In this document: positions 44,901 through 56,900 of the stretch, in pieces
How the letters are laid out: each line of letters starts with the position of its first letter
Numbering within the stretch: position 1 is the first letter of the stretch
Assembly: GCF_000024165.1 (NCBI RefSeq)
Contig: NC_013194.1
Coordinates: 4,774,001 to 4,838,000 of the forward strand
From: Accumulibacter phosphatis
Lineage (GTDB): Bacteria > Pseudomonadota > Gammaproteobacteria > Burkholderiales > Rhodocyclaceae
Length of the DNA: 64,000 nucleotides
Direction of reading: 5' to 3'
The notes under the pieces: generated by a model
Databases searched by the model: none
What the model was told of the DNA's origin: nothing
The model's input: the letters and a program-made list of their open reading frames with translations, nothing else
Position numbers and translations under genes: made by a program

Positions 44901-47900
44901 ACCGGCACCGGCAGCGTCAGCGTCGCCAACGCCAGCTACACCGATACGGCCGGCAACACCGGAAGCGGCAACAGCGACACGGTGCCCATCGACACCGTTG
45001 CACCGAGCGTCGTCGTCGACATCGTCGACGCCAGCCTGAACAGCGCCGACAAGGTATCGACCGTCACCTTTACCTTCAGCGACGCGCCGGTGGGCTTTAC
45101 CCTGGCCGACACCACGGCCGTCGGCGGTACGCTAAGCGGCCTGACACCGACGGCCGACCCGAAGGTCTTCACCGCCACCTTCACGGCAACCGACGGCTTC
45201 ACCGGCACCGGCAGCGTCAGCGTCGCCAACGCCAGCTACACCAATGCCGCCGGTAGTCCCGGCGGTGGCGGGAGCGACACCGTCCCGATCGACACCGTCG
45301 CCCCGAGCGTCGTCGTCGACATCGTCGACGCCAGCCTGAACAGCGCCGACAAGGTATCGACCGTCACCTTTACCTTCAGCGACGCGCCGGTAGGCTTTAC
45401 CCTGGCCGACACCACGGCCGTCGGCGGTACGCTGAGCGGCCTGACGCCGACCGCCGACCCGAAGGTCTTCACCGCCACCTTCACGGCAACCGACGGCTTC
45501 ACCGGCACCGGCAGCGTCAGCGTCGCCAACGCCAGCTACACCAATGCCGCCGGTAGTCCCGGCGGTGGCGGGAGCGACACCGTCCCCATCGACACCGTGG
45601 CCCCAAGCGTCGTCGTCGACATCGTCGACGCCAGCCTGAACAGCGCCGACAAGGTATCGACCGTCACCTTTACCTTCAGCGACGCGCCGGTGGGCTTTAC
45701 CCTGGCCGACACCACGGCCGTCGGCGGTACGCTAAGCGGCCTGACACCGACGGCCGACCCGAAAGTCTTCACCGCTACGTTCACGGCAACCGACGGCTTC
45801 ACCGGCACCGGCAGCGTCAGCGTCGCCAACGCCAGCTACACCAATGCCGCCGGTAGTCCCGGCGGTGGCGGGAGCGACACCGTCCCCATCGACACCGTGG
45901 CCCCAAGCGTCGTCGTCGACATCGTCGACGCCAGCCTGAACAGCGCCGACAAGGTATCGACCGTCACCTTCACGTTCAGCGATGCCCCCGTGGGCTTTAC
46001 CCTGGCCGACACCACGGCCGTCGGCGGTACGCTGAGCGGCCTGACGCCGACCGCCGACCCGAAAGTCTTCACCGCTACGTTCACAGCAACCGACGGCTTC
46101 ACCGGCACCGGCAGCGTCAGCGTCGCCGACGCCAGCTACACCAATGCCGCCGGTAGTCCCGGCGGTGGCGGGAGCGACACCGTCCCCATCGACACCGTGG
46201 CCCCAAGCGTCGTCGTCGACATCGTCGACGCCAGCCTGAACAGCGCCGACAAGGTATCGACCGTCACCTTTACCTTCAGCGACGCGCCGGTGGGCTTTAC
46301 CCTGGCCGACACCACGGCCGTCGGCGGTACGCTAAGCGGCCTGACACCGACGGCCGACCCGAAAGTCTTCACCGCTACGTTCACGGCAACCGACGGCTTC
46401 ACCGGCACCGGCAGCGTCAGCGTCGCCAACGCCAGCTACACCAATGCCGCCGGTAGTCCCGGCGGTGGCGGGAGCGACACCGTCCCCATCGACACCGTGG
46501 CCCCAAGCGTCGTCGTCGACATCGTCGACGCCAGCCTGAACAGCGCCGACAAGGTATCGACCGTCACCTTCACGTTCAGCGATGCCCCCGTGGGCTTTAC
46601 CCTGGCCGACACCACGGCCGTCGGCGGTACGCTGAGCGGCCTGACGCCGACCGCCGACCCGAAAGTCTTCACCGCCACGTTCACAGCAACCGACGCCTTC
46701 ACCGGCACCGGCAGTGTCAGCGTCGCCGACGCCAGCTACACCGATGCCGCCAGCAACGCCGGGAGCGGCAACAGCGACACCGTCCCGATCGACACCGTGG
46801 CTCCAAGCGTCGTTGTCGACATTATCGACGCCAGCCTGAACAGCGCCGACAAGGTATCGACCGTCACCTTCACCTTCAGCGACGCCCCGGTGGGCTTTAC
46901 CCTGGCCGACACCACGGCCGTCGGCGGCACGCTGAGCGGCCTGACGCCGACCGCCGACCCGAAAGTCTTCACCGCCACGTTCACAGCAACCGACGCCTTC
47001 ACCGGCACCGGCAGTGTCAGCGTCGCCGACGCCAGCTACACCGATGCCGCCAGCAACGCCGGGAGCGGCAACAGCGACACCGTCCCGATCGACACCGTGG
47101 CTCCAAGCGTCGTTGTCGACATTATCGACGCCAGCCTGAACAGCGCCGACAAGGTATCGACCGTCACCTTCACCTTCAGCGACGCCCCGGTGGGCTTTAC
47201 CCTGGCCGACACCACGGCCGTCGGCGGTACGTTGAGCGGCCTGACGCCGACGGCCGACCCGAAAGTCTTCACCGCCACCTTCACGGCAACCGATGGCTTC
47301 ACCGGCACCGGCAGCGTCAGCGTCGCCGACGCCAGCTACACCGATACGGCCGGCAACACCGGAAGCGGCAACAGCGACACGGTGCCCATCGATACCGTTG
47401 CCCCGAGCGTCGTCGTCGACATCGTCGACGCCAGCCTGAACAGCGCCGACAAGGTATCGACCGTCACCTTTACCTTCAGCGACGCGCCGGTAGGCTTCAC
47501 CCTGGCCGACACCACGGCCGTCGGCGGTACGCTGAGCGGCCTGACGCCGACCGCCGACCCGAAGGTCTTCACCGCCACCTTCACGGCAACCGACGGCTTC
47601 ACCGGCACCGGCAGCGTCAGCGTCGCCAACGCCAGCTACACCAATGCCGCCGGTAGTCCCGGCGGTGGCGGGAGCGACACCGTCCCGATCGACACCGTCG
47701 CCCCGAGCGTCGTCGTCGACATCGTCGACGCCAGCCTGAACAGCGCCGACAAGGTATCGACCGTCACCTTTACCTTCAGCGACGCGCCGGTAGGCTTTAC
47801 CCTGGCCGACACCACGGCCGTCGGCGGTACGCTGAGCGGCCTGACGCCGACCGCCGACCCGAAGGTCTTCACCGCCACCTTCACGGCAACCGACGGCTTC

Positions 47901-50900
47901 ACCGGCACCGGCAGCGTCAGCGTCGCCAACGCCAGCTACACCAATGCCGCCGGTAGTCCCGGCGGTGGCGGGAGCGACACCGTCCCCATCGACACCGTGG
48001 CCCCAAGCGTCGTCGTCGACATCGTCGACGCCAGCCTGAACAGCGCCGACAAGGTATCGACCGTCACCTTTACCTTCAGCGACGCGCCGGTGGGCTTTAC
48101 CCTGGCCGACACCACGGCCGTCGGCGGTACGCTAAGCGGCCTGACACCGACGGCCGACCCGAAGGTCTTCACCGCCACCTTCACGGCAACCGACGGCTTC
48201 ACCGGCACCGGCAGCGTCAGCGTCGCCAACGCCAGCTACACCGATACGGCCGGCAACACCGGAAGCGGCAACAGCGACACGGTGCCCATCGACACCGTCG
48301 CCCCGAGCGTCGTCGTCGACATCGTCGACACCACCCTGAACAGTACCGACAAGGTGTCGACCGTCACCTTCACCTTCAGCGACGCCCCGGTGGGCTTTAC
48401 CCTGGCCGACACCACGGCCGTCGGCGGCACGTTGAGCGGCCTGACGCCGACGGCCGACCCGAAAGTCTTCACCGCCACCTTCACGGCAACCGACGGCTTC
48501 ACCGGCACCGGCAGCGTCAGCGTCGCCGATGCCAGCTACACCGATACGGCCGGCAACACCGGAAGCGGCAACAGCGACACGGTGCCCATCGACACCGTCG
48601 CACCGAGCGTCGTCGTCGACATCGTCGACACCACCCTGAACAGTACCGACAAGGTGTCGACCGTCACCTTCACCTTCAGCGACGCCCCGGTGGGCTTTAC
48701 CCTGGCCGACACCACGGCCGTCGGCGGCACGTTGAGCGGCCTGACGCCGACCGCTGACCCGAAAGTCTTCACCGCTACGTTCACGGCAACCGACGGCTTC
48801 ACCGGTCCGGGCAGCGTTGCCGTTACTGCGGGCAGCTACACCGATGCCGCCGGGAACCCCGGTACGAGCGGCAGCGACACGGTGCCCATCGATACCGTCG
48901 CCCCGAGCGTCATCGTCGACATCGTCGATCCCAGCCTGAACAGCATCGACAAGGTGTCGACCGTCACCTTCACCTTCAGCGATGCCCCGGTGGGCTTTAC
49001 CCTGGCCGACACCACGGCCGTCGGCGGCACGTTGAGCGGCCTGACGCCGACCGCCGACCCGAAAGTCTTCACCGCCACCTTCACGGCAACCGACGGCTTC
49101 ACCGGCACCGGCAGCGTCAGCGTCGCCGACGCCAGCTACACCGATACGGCCGGCAACACCGGAAGCGGCAACAGCGACACGGTGCCCATCGACACCGTTG
49201 CCCCGAGCGTCGTGGTCGACATCGTGGACGCCAGCCTGAACAGCACCGACAAGGTGTCGACCGTCACCTTCACCTTCAGTGACGCCCCGGTGGGCTTCAC
49301 CCTGGCCGACACCACGGCCGTCGGCGGCACGCTGAGCGGCCTGACACCGACCGCTGACCCGAAAGTCTTCACCGCCACCTTCACGGCAACCGACGGCTTC
49401 ACCGGTCCGGGCAGCGTTGCCGTTACTGCGGGCAGCTACACCGATGCCGCCGGCAACCCCGGCGGTGGCGGCAGCGACACCGTCCCGATCGACACCGTCG
49501 CCCCGAGCGTCGTCGTCGACATCGTCGACACCACCCTGAACAGCACCGACAAGGTGTCGACCGTCACCTTCACCTTCAGCGATGCCCCGGTGGGCTTTAC
49601 CCTGGCCGACACCACTGCCGTCGGCGGTACGGTCAGCGGCCTGACACCGACGGCCGACCCGAAAGTCTTCACCGCCACCTTCACGGCAACCGATGGCTTC
49701 ACCGGCACCGGCAGCGTCAGCGTCGCCGATGCCAGCTACACCGATACGGCCGGGAACCCCGGTACGAGCGGCAGCGACACGGTGCCCATCGATACCGTCG
49801 CCCCGAGCGTCGTCGTCGACATCGTCGACACCACCCTGAACAGTACCGACAAGGTGTCGACCGTCACCTTCACCTTCAGCGATGCCCCCGTGGGCTTTAC
49901 CCTGGCCGACACCACGGCCGTCGGCGGTACGCTGAGCGGCCTGACACCGACGGCCGACCCGAAAGTCTTCACCGCCACCTTCACGGCAACCGACGGCTTC
50001 ACCGGCACCGGCAGCGTCAGCGTCGCCGACGCCAGCTACACCGATGCCGCCGGCAACGCCGGGAGCGGCAACAGCGACACCGTCCCGATCGACACCGTGG
50101 CTCCAAGCGTCATCGTCGACGTTGTCGACGCCAGCCTGAACAGCGCCGACAAGGTGTCGACCGTCACCTTCACGTTCAGCGATGCCCCGGTGGGCTTTAC
50201 CCTGGCCGACACCACGGCCGTCGGCGGCACGTTGAGCGGCCTGACGCCGACCGCCGACCCGAAAGTCTTCACCGCTACGTTCACGGCAACCGACGGCTTC
50301 ACCGGCACCGGCAGTGTCAGCGTCGCCGACGCCAGCTACACCGATACGGCCGGCAACACCGGAAGCGGCAACAGCGACACGGTGCCCATCGACACCGTTG
50401 CCCCGAGCGTCGTGGTCGACATCGTGGACGCCAGCCTGAACAGCACCGACAAGGTGTCGACCGTCACCTTCACCTTCAGTGACGCCCCGGTGGGCTTCAC
50501 CCTGGCCGACACCACGGCCGTCGGCGGCACGCTGAGCGGCCTGACACCGACCGCTGACCCGAAAGTCTTCACCGCTACGTTCACGGCAACCGACGGCTTC
50601 ACCGGTCCGGGCAGCGTTGCCGTTACTGCGGGCAGCTACACCGATGCCGCCGGGAACCCCGGTACGAGCGGCAGCGACACGGTGCCCATCGATACCGTCG
50701 CCCCGAGCGTCATCGTCGACATCGTCGATCCCAGCCTGAACAGCATCGACAAGGTGTCGACCGTCACCCTCACCTTCAGTGACGCCCCGGTGGGCTTCAC
50801 CCTGGCCGACACCACGGCCGTCGGCGGCACGCTGAGCGGCCTGACACCGACCGCTGACCCGAAAGTCTTCACCGCCACCTTCACGGCAACCGACGGCTTC

Positions 50901-53900
50901 ACCGGTCCGGGCAGCGTTGCCGTTACTGCGGGCAGCTACACCGATGCCGCCGGCAACCCCGGCGGTGGCGGCAGCGACACCGTCCCGATCGACACCGTCG
51001 CCCCGAGCGTCGTCGTCGACATCGTCGACACCACCCTGAACAGCACCGACAAGGTGTCGACCGTCACCTTCACCTTCAGCGATGCCCCGGTGGGCTTTAC
51101 CCTGGCCGACACCACTGCCGTCGGCGGTACGGTCAGCGGCCTGACACCGACGGCCGACCCGAAAGTTTTCACCGCCACCTTCACGGCAACCGATGGCTTC
51201 ACCGGCACCGGCAGCGTCAGCGTCGCCGATGCCAGCTACACCGATACGGCCGGGAACCCCGGTACGAGCGGCAGCGACACGGTGCCCATCGATACCGTCG
51301 CTCCGAGCGTCATCGTCGACATCGTCGATCCCAGCCTGAACAGCACCGACAAGGTGTCGACCGTCACCTTCACGTTCAGCGACGCCCCGGTGGGCTTTAC
51401 CTTGGCCGACACCACGGCCGTCGGCGGCACGCTGAGCGGCCTCACCGCCACGGCCGACCCGAAAGTCTTCACCGCCACCTTCACGGCAACCGACGGCTTC
51501 ACCGGCACCGGCAGCGTCAGCGTCGCCGACGCCAGCTACACCGATGCCGCCGGCAACGCCGGGAGCGGCAACAGCGACACCGTCCCGATCGACACCGTGG
51601 CTCCAAGCGTCATCGTCGACGTTGTCGACGCCAGCCTGAACAGCGCCGACAAGGTGTCGACCGTCACCTTCACGTTCAGCGATGCCCCGGTGGGCTTTAC
51701 CCTGGCCGACACCACGGCCGTCGGCGGCACGTTGAGCGGCCTGACGCCGACCGCCGACCCGAAAGTCTTCACCGCCACCTTCACGGCAACCGACGGCTTC
51801 ACCGGCACCGGCAGCGTCAGCGTCGCCGACGCCAGCTACACCGATACGGCCGGCAACACCGGAAGCGGCAACAGCGACACGGTGCCCATCGACACCGTTG
51901 CCCCGAGCGTCGTGGTCGACATCGTGGACGCCAGCCTGAACAGCACCGACAAGGTGTCGACCGTCACCTTCACCTTCAGTGACGCCCCGGTGGGCTTCAC
52001 CCTGGCCGACACCACGGCCGTCGGCGGCACGCTGAGCGGCCTGACACCGACCGCTGACCCGAAAGTCTTCACCGCCACCTTCACGGCAACCGATGGCTTC
52101 ACCGGCACCGGCAGCGTCAGCGTCGCCGATGCCAGCTACACCGATACGGCCGGGAACCCCGGTACGAGCGGCAGCGACACGGTGCCCATCGATACCGTCG
52201 CTCCGAGCGTCATCGTCGACATCGTCGATCCCAGCCTGAACAGCACCGACAAGGTGTCGACCGTCACCTTCACGTTCAGCGACGCCCCGGTGGGCTTTAC
52301 CTTGGCCGACACCACGGCCGTCGGCGGCACGCTGAGCGGCCTCACCGCCACGGCCGACCCGAAAGTCTTCACCGCCACCTTCACGGCAACCGACGGCTTC
52401 ACCGGCACCGGCAGCGTCAGCGTCGCCGACGCCAGCTACACCGATACGGCCGGCAACACCGGAAGCGGCAACAGCGACACGGTGCCCATCGACACCGTTG
52501 CCCCGAGCGTCGTGGTCGACATCGTGGACGCCAGCCTGAACAGCACCGACAAGGTGTCGACCGTCACCTTCACCTTCAGTGACGCCCCGGTGGGCTTCAC
52601 CCTGGCCGACACCACGGCCGTCGGCGGCACGCTGAGCGGCCTGACACCGACCGCTGACCCGAAAGTCTTCACCGCCACCTTCACGGCAACCGACGGCTTC
52701 ACCGGTCCGGGCAGCGTTGCCGTTACTGCGGGCAGCTACACCGATGCCGCCGGCAACCCCGGCGGTGGCGGCAGCGACACCGTCCCGATCGACACCGTCG
52801 CCCCGAGCGTCGTCGTCGACATCGTCGACACCACCCTGAACAGCACCGACAAGGTGTCGACCGTCACCTTCACCTTCAGCGATGCCCCGGTGGGCTTTAC
52901 CCTGGCCGACACCACTGCCGTCGGCGGTACGGTCAGCGGCCTGACACCGACGGCCGACCCGAAAGTTTTCACCGCCACCTTCACGGCAACCGATGGCTTC
53001 ACCGGCACCGGCAGCGTCAGCGTCGCCGATGCCAGCTACACCGATACGGCCGGGAACCCCGGTACGAGCGGCAGCGACACGGTGCCCATCGATACCGTCG
53101 CTCCGAGCGTCATCGTCGACATCGTCGATCCCAGCCTGAACAGCACCGACAAGGTGTCGACCGTCACCTTCACGTTCAGCGACGCCCCGGTGGGCTTTAC
53201 CTTGGCCGACACCACGGCCGTCGGCGGCACGCTGAGCGGCCTCACCGCCACGGCCGACCCGAAAGTCTTCACCGCCACCTTCACGGCAACCGACGGCTTC
53301 ACCGGCACCGGCAGCGTCAGCGTCGCCGACGCCAGCTACACCGATACGGCCGGCAACACCGGAAGCGGCAACAGCGACACGGTGCCCATCGACACCGTTG
53401 CCCCGAGCGTCGTGGTCGACATCGTGGACGCCAGCCTGAACAGCACCGACAAGGTGTCGACCGTCACCTTCACTTTCAGTGACGCCCCGGTGGGCTTCAC
53501 CCTGGCCGACACCACGGCCGTCGGCGGCACGCTGAGCGGCCTGACACCGACCGCTGACCCGAAAGTCTTCACCGCTACGTTCACGGCAACCGACGGCTTC
53601 ACCGGTCCGGGCAGCGTTGCCGTTACTGCGGGCAGCTACACCGATGCCGCCGGGAACCCCGGTACGAGCGGCAGCGACACGGTGCCCATCGATACCGTCG
53701 CCCCGAGCGTCATCGTCGACATCGTCGATCCCAGCCTGAACAGCATCGACAAGGTGTCGACCGTCACCTTCACCTTCAGTGACGCCCCGGTGGGCTTCAC
53801 CCTGGCCGACACCACGGCCGTCGGCGGCACGCTGAGCGGCCTGACACCGACCGCTGACCCGAAAGTCTTCACCGCCACCTTCACGGCAACCGACGGCTTC

Positions 53901-56900
53901 ACCGGTCCGGGCAGCGTTGCCGTTACTGCGGGCAGCTACACCGATGCCGCCGGCAACCCCGGCGGTGGCGGCAGCGACACCGTCCCGATCGACACCGTCG
54001 CCCCGAGCGTCGTCGTCGACATCGTCGACACCACCCTGAACAGCACCGACAAGGTGTCGACCGTCACCTTCACCTTCAGCGATGCCCCGGTGGGCTTTAC
54101 CCTGGCCGACACCACTGCCGTCGGCGGTACGGTCAGCGGCCTGACACCGACGGCCGACCCGAAAGTCTTCACCGCCACCTTCACGGCAACCGATGGCTTC
54201 ACCGGCACCGGCAGCGTCAGCGTCGCCGATGCCAGCTACACCGATACGGCCGGGAACCCCGGTACGAGCGGCAGCGACACGGTGCCCATCGATACCGTCG
54301 CCCCGAGCGTCGTCGTCGACATCGTCGACACCACCCTGAACAGTACCGACAAGGTGTCGACCGTCACCTTCACCTTCAGCGATGCCCCCGTGGGCTTTAC
54401 CCTGGCCGACACCACGACCGTCGGCGGTACGCTGAGCGGCCTGACACCGACGGCCGACCCGAAAGTCTTCACCGCCACCTTCACGGCAACCGACGGCTTC
54501 ACCGGTCCGGGCAGCGTCGCCGTTACTGCGGGCAGCTACACCGATGCCGCCGGCAACCCCGGTACGAGCGGCAGCGATACGGTGCCCATCGATACCGTTG
54601 CTCCGAACGTCGTCGTCAACATCGTCGATCCCAGCCTGAACAGCATCGACAAGGTGTCGACTGTCGCCTTTACCTTCAGCGATGCCCCGGTGGGCTTCGC
54701 CCTGGCCGACATCACCGCTGTCGGCGGTACGGTCAGCGGCCTCACCGCCACGGCCGACCCCAAAGTCTTTACCGCCACCTTCACAGCGACCGACGGTTTC
54801 ACCGGCACCGGCAGCGTCAGCGTCGCCAACGCCAGCTACACCGATGCCGCCGGCAACGCCGGTACGAGCGGCAGCGACACGGTGCCCATCGATACCGTCG
54901 CTCCGAGCGTCATCGTCGACATCGTCGATCCCAGCCTGAACAGCACCGACAAGGTGTCGACCGTCACCTTTACCTTCAGCGACGCGCCGGTAGGCTTTAC
55001 CCTGGCCGACACCACGGCCGTCGGTGGCACGCTGAGCGGCCTGACGCCTACCGCGGATCCGAAAGTCTTCACCGCCATCTTCACGGCAACCGATGGTTTC
55101 ACCGGTCCGGGCAGCGTTGCCGTTACTACGGGCAGCTACACCGATGCCGCTGGCAACCCCGGTACGAGCGGCAGCGACGCGGTGACCATCGACACCGCGC
55201 CGCCAGTCCCGACCATCACCCTCGACGCGAGCATCACGGCTGACGACCTGATCAGCGCCGCAGAGGCCCGCAGCCCGGTCACCGTTACCGGGACGGCGGG
55301 TGGCGACGCCAGGGCTGGCGACACCGTCACCCTGACGATCAACGGCAAGCCCTTCACCGGCACCGTCGTCGACACCGCCGGCGTGCTGACCTTTGCCATC
55401 GTCGTTCCCGGCGCCGACCTCGCCGCCGACCCCGACCGGACGATCGACGCCAGCATCACCACCACCGACGCCGCCGGCAATACCGCGACCGCTACCGACA
55501 ACGAAAGCTACAAGCTCGGACCGGTGGCCGTCGCCGACGTCAACTCGGTTTCCGAACTCACCGCCAACACGCTCTATTACAACGATGCCGCAAGCAATAT
55601 CGGCATCCTTGACCCGGCGACCGGTGCGCGCACGCTGGTCGGCAATGCCGGCGTCGTCTTCGGAGACATTGCCGTGGGCCCCACCGGCACGCTTTTCGGC
55701 ATCGCCCTGACGGGCTCGCCCAATACGCTGTACAGCATCAATCCGACGACCGCCGCGGCCACCCGGATCGGGCCGGTGACAGGTGCGCCCTTCGTCAATT
55801 CGCTGGTTGCCAGTGGTGACGGTCGCCTGTTTGCCGCCGCCACCAGCAGCGGCGGCGATGTGTACCAGTTGTCAACGACCACCGGCGCCGCGACGCGTGT
55901 GGGCAGTTTCGGCCAAGGGTCCTCCGGCGATCTGCTGTTCTTCGACAACGCGCTGTATCTGTCGACGACCGCCGGCACGATCCGCAAGCTGGATCTGGCG
56001 ACCGGCAGCGTCTCCACGGTAGTCAGCGGCTTGCCCACCGACCTCTACAACCTGGCGCAGACGGATGTCGGGACGTTCGTCGGGAGTACGGCAGGTGGGG
56101 CGATGTACAGCATCGACCTTGCCGCAGGGACTGCCGCAGCGACCGGGGTGGTGACGGCTGGACAGCAGATTTATGGCTTCGCGGCGGCGCCCGTCGGCAG
56201 CCCACTGGTGACGGTTGTCGGCGATGTGACGCCGGGAACGCCTGGTCAGGACTACGATCCCGACAGCAGTGCCAACCTCACGGTTACCGGCGTCGCTGCG
56301 GGCATTCCTGCAGTGCCCCCGGCGGCCGGTGTCGGGGCGGCTATCGACGGGATCTACGGCAAGGTCGTCATCGCTGCCGATGGCAGCTACAGCTACACGC
56401 TGGACAATTCCCGCGCGGCGGTACAGCGGCTTGGCGCCGGCGAGGTCGGCAGTGACGTCTTCACCTACAGGGTCACCGATGCCGATGGCGGCGTGGATAC
56501 CGCGACACTGACCATTCAGGTCAACGGCGCCGGCGAAGTGGCGCCGCCGATCAGGACCGTCGGGACCAGCGGCAACGACGTGCTCAGTGGCAGCATCGCC
56601 GCCGACAGCATGCGCGGCGATGCCGGTAACGACACGATGAGTGGCGGTCTGGGCGCCGACACCATGATCGGCGGTGCCGGCAACGATCTGATGAGCGGCG
56701 GCCTCGGTGCCGACGTCTTCCAGTGGCGTCTTGCCGATCGCGGCGCCGCCGGGGCGCCGGCGGTCGATACGGTGACCGACTTCAGCAATTCCTCGCGTGC
56801 GTCGGGTGGCGACGTCCTCGATCTTCGCGACCTGCTGCAAGGGGAGAACTCCTCCTTGAGCAGCCTCGACAACTACCTGCACTTCGACGTTTCGGCAGGC

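Noticed and set aside
42591..55190. Regular repeats considered as a CRISPR-like or satellite array
   Set aside because: The period is 300 bp, the units are in frame within one long coding sequence, and there are no short repeats with unique spacers.
42836..55501. About forty minus-strand open frames of 88-121 residues spaced every 300 bp
   Set aside because: They are antisense shadows of the lapA repeats; identical spacing and composition arise from the repeat codons, and none has a ribosome-binding site of its own.
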